64,000 nucleotides of DNA, taken from positions 248,001 to 312,000 of the forward strand of contig CAXXFQ010000033.1 in the NCBI GenBank assembly GCA_963674475.2. The letters are read 5' to 3'. Origin of the DNA: CAXXFQ01 sp963674475. GTDB taxonomy: Bacteria; Planctomycetota; Planctomycetia; Pirellulales; Thermoguttaceae. Each line of letters opens with the position of its first letter. The stretch's first letter is position 1. The notes beneath the pieces were generated by a model. It made no database searches and had not been told where the DNA came from. It worked only from the letters and a program-made list of their open reading frames with translations. The translations under genes and the position numbers were made by a program. Below, in pieces: positions 47,197 through 56,007 of this stretch.

Positions 47197-48063
47197 TTAA
47201 CGGGCTGCACGAAAACGGACCGCCGAACCGCTCTGAAGCGCTCGAGAGCTTTCGGTTTTTAGCGACACTTCAAACGGACTGATTTTTCCTTGGTCGGCCG
47301 CTTGGCCCAACGCGCCCCGGATCAATTCGGCAAGTTTTGGCGATTCGTAACCGGGCGTATGACAGGTCAGTAATAAAAAGGCGGGCCTTTCGGCTGTCAA
47401 TTCGATGCACAGCGAAAGCAGCCGCGGCAGATGCTTTGATAATCGCCAGACCTCGCCGCGGGCACCATGGCCGTAGCTGGGCGGGTCGAGGATCACCGCG
47501 TCGTATCGGTTGCCCCGTTTGATTTCCCGACGGACGAATTTCACCGCGTCTTCGGGAATCCAACGGATCGGCGCCTCTGCTAAACCGGACAGCTCGGCGT
47601 TGCGTCGGGCCTGGGCGACCATGTTTTTCGCCGCGTCGATATGGGTCACTTCGGCGCCGGCGGCCGCGGCCGCCAGGGTGCTTCCGCCGGTGTACGAAAA
47701 TAGATTGAGGACTTTCAGCCGTCTGGGGCTCGCAGTCACCTGCCGGGCGATCCAGTCCCAGTTGGCCGCCTGCTCGGGGAAAACGCCCAGTTGGCCGACC
47801 GGGCTGGGCTTCAATTCCAACTGAAACGGTCCGTAGTCGACCGTCCACGCCGGAAGCGGTTGCTCTTTCCAGATCCAACGGCCCGCTTGGCCTTCCTCGT
47901 CTCGATCGAACCGCGCGTCGGCCTTGGCCCATTTGGCTTTTGGCAGCGTCGGTCGCGGGTCGGTCGCTGCCGGACAGGGCCGGTCGATCACCAGGCGACC
48001 AAACCGTTCCAGACGGCGTCCGTTGCCAAAATCGAGCAATTCGTACTGTTGTTTGGTCCACAT
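47197..48063 (-). CDS. RlmI-like class I SAM methyltransferase (no PUA domain)
   Basis: The 288-residue protein matches the C-terminal methyltransferase of 23S rRNA m5C1962 methylases: KVLNLFSYTGGSTLAAAAAGAEVTHID is the SAM site, FPEQAANWDWI precedes it, and DAVILDPPSYGHG is motif IV (DPPSYG). The N-terminal PUA domain of RlmI is absent. Such shorter proteins are common and probably methylate rRNA. It is convergent with glpD and divergent from the metallophosphoesterase. Confidence 0.85.
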   Translation of the reverse strand: MWTKQQYELLDFGNGRRLERFGRLVIDRPCPAATDPRPTLPKAKWAKADARFDRDEEGQAGRWIWKEQPLPAWTVDYGPFQLELKPSPVGQLGVFPEQAANWDWIARQVTASPRRLKVLNLFSYTGGSTLAAAAAGAEVTHIDAAKNMVAQARRNAELSGLAEAPIRWIPEDAVKFVRREIKRGNRYDAVILDPPSYGHGARGEVWRLSKHLPRLLSLCIELTAERPAFLLLTCHTPGYESPKLAELIRGALGQAADQGKISPFEVSLKTESSRALQSGSAVRFRAAR

Positions 48064-48148
48064 GATTCGGTAGGTATTTTCCCGCTTGCCCCTTTCTCGC
48101 CAAGTTCGGCCAAGATATCATAAAATCCTTGCCTTGTCGACGATAGGG

Positions 48149-48154
48149 TATAAT
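48149..48154 (+). promoter_or_regulatory. -10 box of the metallophosphoesterase gene
   Basis: TATAAT, a perfect -10 hexamer about 50 bases before ATG 48205. No -35 match better than three of six. Confidence 0.45.
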
Positions 48155-48204
48155 GGACTGGATTCTTAAGCGAAGAAACGCAGCACCTTGTGGTAAAGGA
48201 ACGG

Positions 48205-48867
48205 ATGAGCGGTCGAACTTTAGTCATTGGCGATATTCACGGTTACGTGTCCGCGCTGGACGCGGTTTTGGCCGCCGCTGCGCCGGGGTCGGACGATACG
48301 GTGATCACTCTGGGCGATTACGTCGATCGGGGTCCCGACAGCCGGGCCGTTGTGGACCGACTGATCGAAACGGCCCGCTATTGCCGCTTGGTCCCGATTC
48401 TCGGCAATCACGACGAGGTCGTTTTGACGCTTGCCGACGGGGATCATAAGTATTTTCTCGATTGGCTTTCCTACGGTGGCGACGCGACGTTGGCTTCTTA
48501 TGATGTCTCGGTGCCGAGCGAATTCCCCGAGTCGCATTTGGATTTCTTTCGTTCGTGTCTTCCCTATCACGAAACCGACACGCACTTTTTCACCCATGCC
48601 AATTATTTGGAAGACGAACCGTTGGATCGGCAACCGGGGAAAGTGCTGCGATGGGAATCGCTACGAGTCCGCTTTCCTGGTCCGCACTGTTCGGGTAAAC
48701 GGGCCATCCTCGGCCACACGGCCCAGCGAACCGGCGAGGTTCTCAACCGTGACTACCTGACCTGTCTCGATACGTGGATCTATGGCGACGGTTGGCTGAC
48801 CCTTTTGGACTTGGAGACCGGTCGAATCTATCAAGCCGACGGCGAGGGGAAGCTGCGGCGCGTCTGA
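48205..48867 (+). CDS. Metallophosphoesterase (PrpA/ApaH-like protein phosphatase fold)
   Basis: ATG 48205 follows AAAGGA and places the first motif directly at the start; a GTG at 48190 is possible. The 220 residues show GDIHG (9-13), GDYVDRG and GNHDE, the metal-binding motifs of the calcineurin-like superfamily, and later HANY and GHTAQRTGEV. It hydrolyses phosphoester bonds, probably in phosphoproteins or small signalling nucleotides. The C-terminal codons and stop fall inside the first unit of the 40-bp repeat array. Confidence 0.9.
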   Translation: MSGRTLVIGDIHGYVSALDAVLAAAAPGSDDTVITLGDYVDRGPDSRAVVDRLIETARYCRLVPILGNHDEVVLTLADGDHKYFLDWLSYGGDATLASYDVSVPSEFPESHLDFFRSCLPYHETDTHFFTHANYLEDEPLDRQPGKVLRWESLRVRFPGPHCSGKRAILGHTAQRTGEVLNRDYLTCLDTWIYGDGWLTLLDLETGRIYQADGEGKLRRV

Positions 48868-49049
48868 AGCTTTTTTCATCGCTGCGAGGAAGTTGCGGCG
48901 GGTTTGAAGCTTTTTTCATCGCTGCGAGGAAGCTGCGGCGCGTTTGAAACTTTTTTCATCGCTGCGAGGAAGTTGCGGCGGGTTTGAAGCTTTTTTCATC
49001 GCTGCGAGGAAGTTGCGGCGGGTTTGAAGCTTTTTCATCGCTGCGAGGA
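48851..49049. repeat. Five 40-bp tandem repeats at the junction of two convergent genes
   Basis: Units at 48851-48890, 48891-48930, 48931-48970, 48971-49010 and 49011-49049. The last is one T shorter. Differences are few (mostly C/T and C/G at fixed positions). Unit 1 contains the end of the metallophosphoesterase gene; unit 5 contains the end of the gene on the other strand. There are no unique spacers, so this is not a CRISPR array. Confidence 0.95.
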
Positions 49050-50267
49050 AGTCGTTTTCTTCATCTGGAATTTGCTTGAAAAGGGCTTCTTTTCCGAGAG
49101 CGGTTTGCCGGTCGGGTCGGTCAGTCGGACTTGGACGTACCAGTATTGGGCCCACGATTGGGTCTGTTCGTTTTGACAGACCTTGATTAGAATCCGGTTT
49201 TTCCCCGCGCGAAGTCGGACCGGCACGGTATTGCCGTCCATGGGGGCGCCGGCGTGATAGATCGGGAATCGACCGACCAGCCGGCCGTTGGCCCAGATCT
49301 TCAAGGCGTTGAAGGAGCCCATTCGAAGTTCGACGTCGCGCGGACCGTCTGAATCGATGTCGGCCGCCAGGTAGGCGATCACCCCCTTCTCCGGACCGAT
49401 CAGTCGGTTGAAATCGATCTTGCCCATCGGGTCGTCCGTTTCGTGTTCGGTCCAACGACACTCGCGGGCCGATTGGTTTGGGCCGTCCGGTCCGGGTTTC
49501 CCCTGGTAGGTCTCTCGGAAGGTGATTTTCTCTTGGGCCGTCTCGGGCGGATAGACCTGATCGAACCCGTTTTCCCCACGGTTGTCGAACGGACCGACGT
49601 AATTCCAACGGGTCAGAAAGCCGAGGGTGGAGGCCAGATCGAGCGGTTCGCCTTGGGCTTCGAAAAGCGCGACGATTTGCCCGATTTGGTCCGGATCGCG
49701 GGCCGCGTCGAGTGTCTTGTGGAGGAGGCCGATCGCGGCATCGGTTTGTTTCGCTTCGATCTTCTTTTGCGCCAGTCGGAGCTGATACGCGACCGCCTGA
49801 TGTCGGAGCGAGGGATTCGGGTCGTCCAGTAAGGTCGGCAGAAGCCGGTCGGCCCGGTCGGGATCGTCGGCGACGAGCCAGTCGTAGACCAGTTCACGCG
49901 CGCGGGGTGGTTTTTTTGTATTTTGAAAAAACCTTTGCAACGCGTCGAGAGGCAACCGACGGTTTTCGTGCCGCGCGCGCTGGACGATGGCGTCGGCCAA
50001 GCTGGTGAGCCAATTTACCGTGACCGGATCGGCTTGGTCGAAAGCGGCCAAAATTTCAGGGAGCCGGTCGGGCTCGCATTGGGACAGACGGTTCCATGCC
50101 CGGGCCGCCTCGGTTTGGTTGACCGTTTCGGGTCGAAGTTGTTTGAGGAGTGAGCGGAATTCGGCGTCTTCAAGTCGGCCCCGGATTTGGTCCGGGTCTT
50201 GGCCCCGGCTTTCGCTTGCCACGATTAGCAGACTCAAAAGAATAAAAAAGAAACGGGCGATTTTCAT
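49035..50267 (-). CDS. Secreted HEAT-like protein with a C-terminal beta-sandwich
   Basis: ATG 50267 opens a signal peptide (1-23, ending SRGQ); an upstream in-frame ATG would place it internally. The product is 410 residues. Residues 25-215 are helical repeats, HEAT-like by pattern (LPTLLDDPNPSLRHQAVAYQLRLAQKK). Residues 225-400 are beta-rich, with NALKIWANGRLVGRFPIY and VPVRLRAGKNRILIKVCQN, a galactose-binding-like style seen in planctomycete secreted proteins. The last residues TTSSQR lie in the 40-bp repeat. Function unknown. It probably acts at the surface or in the periplasm. Confidence 0.75.
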   Translation of the reverse strand: MKIARFFFILLSLLIVASESRGQDPDQIRGRLEDAEFRSLLKQLRPETVNQTEAARAWNRLSQCEPDRLPEILAAFDQADPVTVNWLTSLADAIVQRARHENRRLPLDALQRFFQNTKKPPRARELVYDWLVADDPDRADRLLPTLLDDPNPSLRHQAVAYQLRLAQKKIEAKQTDAAIGLLHKTLDAARDPDQIGQIVALFEAQGEPLDLASTLGFLTRWNYVGPFDNRGENGFDQVYPPETAQEKITFRETYQGKPGPDGPNQSARECRWTEHETDDPMGKIDFNRLIGPEKGVIAYLAADIDSDGPRDVELRMGSFNALKIWANGRLVGRFPIYHAGAPMDGNTVPVRLRAGKNRILIKVCQNEQTQSWAQYWYVQVRLTDPTGKPLSEKKPFSSKFQMKKTTSSQR

Positions 50268-50469
50268 TGGGCCCCTTCTCCAAGCGGCGTTTTTTCGAAA
50301 CAATGGGGGGAAAGCCGTTTTTTCATCAAGGGAGGTTTTCCTCAACTGATTCTATCCGAAAGGCCGGTTCGCTTGAATAAGGCGGACCGCCGACTTCTTG
50401 CCTCGGGTGGAAAAAAGTAGTTGAAAAGCAACGAACCCGTTTTGGTCCTTTTTTGCGAGTTGACGTACG

Positions 50470-51414
50470 ATGATTCTTTCGGCCGGTTTATCCCCCGCTT
50501 GGCAGCAGACCCTTTCTTTCGACCGGTTTCTTCTTGGCGAAGTCAACCGGGCGAGTCGAGCGACTTGGTCGGCGTCGGGCAAAGTGATTAATGTGGCGTT
50601 GGCCCTGCGGCAGTGGGAAACGCCGGTGCGAGTGATCACCCCGGTGGGCGGTCCGGGGCGTGAGTCGATCGAAGCGGACCTCGACCGCTGGGGAATCGAG
50701 GGGACGTTGGTGCCGACCGAGGCGGGGACCCGTGTCTGTACGACGCTCCTTGATCGGGCGACCAAGACGATGACCGAACTGGTCGAAAACGCCCGGCCGA
50801 TGACCGCCGACGAGTTGGACCGGTTTCGCCAGGCGTACGCCCATGAAGCGGCTCGAGCGGAGGTGGTCGTGTTGATCGGCTCCCTGCCAGAGGGGGTGCC
50901 GGCCACCTATTACGGTGAGCTGTTGGATCGAACTCCTTGCCCGACGGTACTCGATTATCGGGGGCCGGGGCTTTTGGATTCGCTCGCGCGGCGGCCGTTT
51001 TTGGTCAAGCCAAATCGAGACGAATTGGCTCAGACCGTCGGTCGCTCATTGGACGACGATCGGGAGCTGGTCGCCGCGATGCGGGAGCTCAACCGGCTTG
51101 GCGCCGAATGGGTCCTCGTGACCGATGGCGGGAAACCGGCCTGGTTGGGTTCGGCGGAAAAGGTCTTTCGGCTGGTTCCCCCGAAGGTCGACCGACCGGT
51201 CAGTCCGTTGGGCTCCGGCGACACGCTGGCCGGGACGATCGCCTGGGCAAAGACGCAAGGGATGGAGACGCCCGAATCGGTCCGACTGGGGCTTGCCGCG
51301 GCGACCGACAATCTTCGCTACCCGTTGCCCGCTCGATTCGACCCGGACAGGGCACGCGACTTGGCGCAACAGATTGTTTTGGAAGAGGTTTGTCCGATTG
51401 GGGAATCCCTCTAA
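50470..51414 (+). CDS. PfkB-family sugar kinase (1-phosphofructokinase/LacC-like)
   Basis: The 314-residue cytoplasmic kinase has the second PfkB signature VSPLGSGDTLAGTIAWA (the catalytic Asp in GSGD) and an N-terminal substrate region with WSASGKVINVALALR, close to the GGKGxNVA block of FruK/LacC enzymes. KPNRDEL and WVLVTDGGKPAWL complete the family pattern. It phosphorylates a sugar phosphate or sugar, probably fructose-1-phosphate or tagatose-6-phosphate. No PTS gene is near, so the substrate is not fixed. Confidence 0.88.
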   Translation: MILSAGLSPAWQQTLSFDRFLLGEVNRASRATWSASGKVINVALALRQWETPVRVITPVGGPGRESIEADLDRWGIEGTLVPTEAGTRVCTTLLDRATKTMTELVENARPMTADELDRFRQAYAHEAARAEVVVLIGSLPEGVPATYYGELLDRTPCPTVLDYRGPGLLDSLARRPFLVKPNRDELAQTVGRSLDDDRELVAAMRELNRLGAEWVLVTDGGKPAWLGSAEKVFRLVPPKVDRPVSPLGSGDTLAGTIAWAKTQGMETPESVRLGLAAATDNLRYPLPARFDPDRARDLAQQIVLEEVCPIGESL

Positions 51415-51630
51415 CAGCTCTTAGGGGGGGTGCCTTGCCGGATTTGGGGTTGAATTCCGCACACACTTGTGGGAAACTGGCACGACCCTATTTGGTATGC
51501 TGGCAGTGTTAGCGCCTGTGTTCTGGCTTGCATCCCTTGGGGATAAGTGGAAATTTTCCCTGGCCCCTTTCTGAAAAAATTCTAAAAAGATATTGTCGCG
51601 GACGTTATTTGTCGGGCAAGGATTTATTAT

Positions 51631-52722
51631 ATGAAATATGCTGCAATAGGCCCCATTGCCGTCTATCTGCCCCAGCGAGTGGAAGATAATCGTTCACTCC
51701 AGGAAGAGTTTCCTACTTGGCCCATCGACCTGATTTACAAAAAAACGGGTATCGATGCCCGCCATATCGCGGCGGAAGACGAGTTCGCTTCGGACTTGGC
51801 GTTTCGGGCGGCGGAAGACCTTTTCGAGCGATACGAGATCGATCGCCAATCAGTCGACTTCTTGCTGTTTTGTACCCAGACGCCCGATTATCCGCTGCCG
51901 ACGACCGCGTGTCTGCTTCAAGATCGACTCGGACTTCGGACCTCGATCGGCGCGCTGGACTTCAACCTCGGTTGTAGCGGTTTCGTCTACGGACTGTCCT
52001 TGGCCGACGGTCTGATCCAAAGCGGAGCGGCCCGGCGGGTCCTGCTGCTGACGAGCGAGACTTATTCAAAATATATCGATCCGGCTGACCGGTCGCTACG
52101 TACTATTTTTGGCGACGGCGCTGCGGCCACGTTGATCGACGCGGCTGACGAACGGTCGCTCGGCCCGTTTACCTTCGGGACCGACGGCAGCGGCGCCAAC
52201 ATGTTGATGGTCAGCGACCACGGCGTCCGAAAGGGCGAGGGAGCTTTGCAGCCGAGCAAGCGAAAGCGTTGGGAAAGCAGTCTTTACATGGACGGGCCGG
52301 AGTTGGTCAAGTTCACGCTTGACGCCGTTCCTGCGTCGATTGATTATCTGGTCAAAGAGGGAAAAATCGATCGGGAAGAAATCGATCTTTACCTGATGCA
52401 CCAGGCGACGGCGTTCATGCTGGATCACCTTGGGGAACGGCTCGAGTTGGACGAAGAGAGCATGCCGAGAAATATGGAACGGGTCGGAAACACCGTTTCG
52501 GCGACGTTGCCGATTTTGATAAACGAACTTCGAAACAACGGCAAGCTCAAGCCGGGCAAGCGATCGGTGTTGGCCGGATACGGCGTCGGACTTTCTTGGG
52601 CCAGTTGCCTCTGGACCGAGACATGGGAGGCTCAGCCGTTTTCATGTCCACTGGACCTCGATGACGGCGCGCGCGAGTCGCAGGCCGTTGTAGGGGATCT
52701 TTCGGGGAAAGCTTCGTCTTGA
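51631..52722 (+). CDS. FabH-like 3-oxoacyl-ACP synthase III
   Basis: The 363-residue thiolase-fold enzyme has the catalytic triad Cys-His-Asn: C115 in FNLGCSGFVYG, H257 in LMHQAT and N287 in VGNTVSA. RTIFGDGAAATLI and YGVGLSWAS are also family blocks. It condenses acyl-CoA or acyl-ACP with malonyl-ACP. The C-terminus has an extra tail of about 30 residues, and the sequence is of the FabH-paralogue type used in specialised lipid pathways, so a role other than bulk fatty-acid initiation is possible. No other fab gene is adjacent. Confidence 0.9.
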   Translation: MKYAAIGPIAVYLPQRVEDNRSLQEEFPTWPIDLIYKKTGIDARHIAAEDEFASDLAFRAAEDLFERYEIDRQSVDFLLFCTQTPDYPLPTTACLLQDRLGLRTSIGALDFNLGCSGFVYGLSLADGLIQSGAARRVLLLTSETYSKYIDPADRSLRTIFGDGAAATLIDAADERSLGPFTFGTDGSGANMLMVSDHGVRKGEGALQPSKRKRWESSLYMDGPELVKFTLDAVPASIDYLVKEGKIDREEIDLYLMHQATAFMLDHLGERLELDEESMPRNMERVGNTVSATLPILINELRNNGKLKPGKRSVLAGYGVGLSWASCLWTETWEAQPFSCPLDLDDGARESQAVVGDLSGKASS

Positions 52723-53044
52723 AAAAGGGCCGTTTTTCAATCCTTTTTTTCAGCGAAGTAGGTTCGACGTGATCCAACGCCGGAAAAAAAGCCGATTTAA
52801 CTCGGGTGCCCTATTTTTCGGGAGGAGAAAATACCGGACTATTGGAAAATTTTATGGCGGAGTCGGCTGGAAAGGCCCTCCGCCTTTTGCGTAGAATGAC
52901 GAGAAATAATGGGGAAGTCGAGTCGGCCGATTTTTTTCGACCGATCCCCTCAGTTTGAGAGGGCCAAGGATCGATAATACCCGGCGGCCTTTCTCTCCCG
53001 TCAGTTGAAATAACGTATCAACGATCAGCAGTTTGAGGAGACTT
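52723..53044. other. Spacer
   Basis: About 320 bases between two rightward genes. GAGGAG at 53035-53040 is the ribosome binding site of the next gene. I see no promoter, terminator or RNA. Confidence 0.4.
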
Positions 53045-54991
53045 ATGATAGCACGGATTTCGAGGCAAACGATCGTTTTTTCACTCGTTACCGTCCTAGT
53101 CGCGGGGTTCGTCCAGGCGCAAGTGCCGTCCGGTTCGACGCGACCGATTGTCGACGAGCGGATTTTACCGGCGACGACCAAAGGGGTCTTTCTTGTCACT
53201 GACGCGATAGAATTGGGCAAACGGTGGGACGCGACCCAGTTGGGACAACTGATGAGCGACCCGGTCATGAAGCCGTTTGGCGAGGATCTCAAACGCCAGT
53301 TTTCCGAACGGCTTTCGCGTCTTCGCGAACGACTCGGCCTGGGACTCGACGATCTCAAGGGGGTTCCCGGCGGCGGTCTTTCGATCGCGCTGACCCAACC
53401 GAACCCGGGCGAGGCGGCGATCGGTCTGTTGGTTGACGTGACCGATCACCATGCCGAGGCGGAAAAGTTGCTGAAAAAGGTGGCCGCCAATCTGACGTCG
53501 CGCGGTGGGCAGATGTCGCAACAGAAGGTTGGTAAAACGACGATCATCGTCTTCGACCTTCCGGCGACCGACGAGAGGCCCGCGGCACGGGTCGGCTATT
53601 TTCTTTCGGGCAACCTGCTTGGCGCGTCGGACAACCTCGATCTGATGAAAGAGGTGTTGCAACGTCAGATGGGCTTGCCCCACGATACCGGCACGCTGGC
53701 CGAGGTGCCCGCGTTTGTCGAGGTGATGCGGCGGTGTCAGGCCGACGCGGGCGGGATCGTTCCGCAGATGCGTTGGTATGTCGAGCCGCTGGGCTATATC
53801 GAGGCGGTCCGCGCGACGTTGCCCGAAGCGGAACGTCGGCGCAACGGCCCGAGCCTGTTGGACGTTTTTGAAAAACAGGGGTTCGAATCGATTCGCGGTA
53901 TCGGCGGCCATATCGATTTGAAGGCCGGTCCGTTCGAACTGTTGCATCGGACGGCCTTTTTCGCTCCGAAGCCGTATAAACCGGCCCCTGCCCCGTATGA
54001 AAAAATGGTGCCGATGAAGATTTTCACGTTCCCCAATGGGACCGACTTCACGCCGCAGGCCTGGGTGCCCGGTGATATCGCGGCCTACACGTCGTTTTAC
54101 TGGGATGCCAACGCGGCCTTTGCCAATTTCGGATCGATCTTCGACCAGATGGTCGGCGAGGGGGAGACGGGCGTTTGGGAAGACGTATTGGACAGCCTTC
54201 ATGAAGATCCGAAAGGACCTCAAATCGGCCTTGAAAAGGAAATCGTGAAGTATCTGGGGCAGCGCGTCACGGTGATAACCGATTACCAACTGCCGATCAC
54301 GCCGAAAAGCGAACGGTTGCTCATTGCTATCGACCTGGGGGACGCCAAGGCGGTTGCCGCCGGGATTCAAAAATTGTTCCAAGACGATCCGGTGGTGCGG
54401 CGTCACGAGGTGGCCGATTGTGTCCTCTGGGAGACGCTCGAAGAAGGTCAAGTGACCGCCGAAGGGGAGAAGACGGTTGTGGACTTGCCTCAGTTTGCGC
54501 CCGAAGGCCAAGAAGAGGACGACTTCGAGGAAGAGGAGGCCAAGCCGCTGCTGCCCAATCGGACGGTGACCGTGGCCCACGGCCAGTTGTGGATCGCCTC
54601 GCACCGGGATTTCCTCGAAACGATCTTGAAGAAGGCCAAGGAAAACGAGCCTCTGATCGACAGTATGGACTATCGGGTGGTTCAAGCGGCCCGCGAGGAG
54701 TTGGGGGTCGACGCGTCTTTTTTACGTTCGTTCTCCCGCACGGAAGAAGAGTTCCGGCCGATTTACGAACTGATCCGTCAAGGGAAGATGCCTGAGAGCG
54801 AGACCTTTTTCGGACGAATGCTCAACGCCCTTTCGCCCGAGACCAAAAAGGGCCAAACGCGGACGCAAAAGATCGACGGCAAATCGCTGCCCGATTTCCA
54901 GGTGGTCCGTCGCTATCTGGGCCCGGCCGGCGTGTTTGCTCTCAGTGAGGAAAACGGCTGGTACGTGACCGGTTTCATGCTGAAGAAGTAA
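53045..54991 (+). CDS. Large secreted protein of unknown function
   Basis: ATG 53045 follows GAGGAG and opens a signal peptide (1-26, ending VQAQ). The 648-residue mature chain has alpha/beta character, with phrases typical of planctomycete secreted DUF3352-like proteins: LPATTKGVFLVTDAIELGKRWDATQLGQLM near the start, GVPGGGLSIALTQP, and repeated blocks with LIAIDLGDAKAVAAGIQKL. Acidic stretches (QEEDDFEEEEAK) lie near 495. The C-terminus YLGPAGVFALSEENGWYVTGFMLKK resembles the family end. The function is not known. Confidence 0.72.
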   Translation: MIARISRQTIVFSLVTVLVAGFVQAQVPSGSTRPIVDERILPATTKGVFLVTDAIELGKRWDATQLGQLMSDPVMKPFGEDLKRQFSERLSRLRERLGLGLDDLKGVPGGGLSIALTQPNPGEAAIGLLVDVTDHHAEAEKLLKKVAANLTSRGGQMSQQKVGKTTIIVFDLPATDERPAARVGYFLSGNLLGASDNLDLMKEVLQRQMGLPHDTGTLAEVPAFVEVMRRCQADAGGIVPQMRWYVEPLGYIEAVRATLPEAERRRNGPSLLDVFEKQGFESIRGIGGHIDLKAGPFELLHRTAFFAPKPYKPAPAPYEKMVPMKIFTFPNGTDFTPQAWVPGDIAAYTSFYWDANAAFANFGSIFDQMVGEGETGVWEDVLDSLHEDPKGPQIGLEKEIVKYLGQRVTVITDYQLPITPKSERLLIAIDLGDAKAVAAGIQKLFQDDPVVRRHEVADCVLWETLEEGQVTAEGEKTVVDLPQFAPEGQEEDDFEEEEAKPLLPNRTVTVAHGQLWIASHRDFLETILKKAKENEPLIDSMDYRVVQAAREELGVDASFLRSFSRTEEEFRPIYELIRQGKMPESETFFGRMLNALSPETKKGQTRTQKIDGKSLPDFQVVRRYLGPAGVFALSEENGWYVTGFMLKK

Positions 54992-55138
54992 GCGGGGGGG
55001 GGAGCCGTCCCTCACGTCGCGAAAACGAATTCATCGACCCAAAGCCTGCGGGACCATTTTCCCTGCGGTTTTGGGTCGTTTTGGTTTTTGCCTCCCCATG
55101 GGCGGGTGTTTTTGAAAAGTCGATTCTGGTTTGGAAAG

Positions 55139-55702
55139 ATGGCTACAAGAATCAGTCCTTTGCGTTTGACGACCTTTGCCGGCCGCTTGGGCCGGTTCGC
55201 CGTCGTTTTGCGAGAAGACCGGCGGATCGTGCGAGTTGGCTTCGGCTATAAAAGCCAGGTCGAGGCGGTTCGAGCGATCGAGTCGGAGTGGGAGCGGGGC
55301 GATCTGCTCCGGCTTTCTTGCGCAGACCCCGCGCGGGTTTCTCTGGTCATTCAACCGCCCGAGCCGTGGCTGGTCGAGCCGTTCCAAAAATACGCCGAAG
55401 GGATTCCGGTCGATTTCCATTCCTTCGAGATCGACACCGGGTCGTTCACCCCTTTCCGTCGACGGGTGGTCGAGGCGTGTCGACAGATTCCTTACGGTCA
55501 GACGAAAACCTACGGTCAGTTGGCCGCCGAAGTCGGTTCTCCCCGAGCCGCGCGGGCGGTCGGACAAGTCATGGCCGCCAACCCGACACTGCTCGTTGTC
55601 CCCTGCCACCGCGTTGTCGCGGCCGGCACCCATCTCGGCGGCTTCTCCGCCCCCGGCGGAATCTCCTTGAAGCAAAAACTGCTCACGCTCGAAGCGTCTT
55701 AA
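55139..55702 (+). CDS. ogt: Methylated-DNA-protein-cysteine methyltransferase
   Basis: ATG 55139 is chosen; a TTG at 55088 would add 17 residues of poor quality. The 187-residue protein has FTPFRRRVVEACRQIPYGQTKTYGQLA (winged-helix DNA-binding part) and VVPCHRVV, with acceptor Cys at 156. GGFSAPGGISLKQKLL closes the domain. It transfers methyl from O6-methylguanine to itself, repairing DNA in a suicide reaction. The N-terminal half lacks the Ada cysteine cluster, so it is the Ogt type. Confidence 0.93.
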   Translation: MATRISPLRLTTFAGRLGRFAVVLREDRRIVRVGFGYKSQVEAVRAIESEWERGDLLRLSCADPARVSLVIQPPEPWLVEPFQKYAEGIPVDFHSFEIDTGSFTPFRRRVVEACRQIPYGQTKTYGQLAAEVGSPRAARAVGQVMAANPTLLVVPCHRVVAAGTHLGGFSAPGGISLKQKLLTLEAS

Positions 55703-56007
55703 GGCAACTAGAGCGAAAGACGTTTCTCTCGCCAGCGTACTCTAGGCAATCTGCGTAGCATGAGCTTTTATTAAAGCTATTTATTCTGCCTAGCAAGCCT
55801 TTCTTTATTTGGTAATGGTATTGAAGCAGAAAAATATATCTAGTAATATCCATGCAAGTAAGTCGCGTATTTTTCCAGGAGAGCCTGTTTTAATTAACTA
55901 AAGTCAATAATTTAAACGGCGAATGCCAAGAATGTGCTTACATAGAGAAAGTGGATTTTAGGGCGTACTGTTCACTCGTTTATTTATTTTTTGCTAGGAG
56001 AACCACC
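55703..56007. other. AT-rich spacer before the beta-helix gene
   Basis: About 305 bases, clearly poorer in GC than most of the window. TAGGAG at 55995-56000 is the ribosome binding site of the next gene. Direct evidence for a promoter is weak. Confidence 0.4.

Noticed and set aside
48851..49049. Possible CRISPR array
   Set aside because: The repeats are contiguous 40-bp units without unique spacers and no cas genes are nearby.
51475..51505. Possible sigma-54 promoter TGGCAC before the FabH-like gene
   Set aside because: The GC element at -12 is not at the required ten-base distance from GG.
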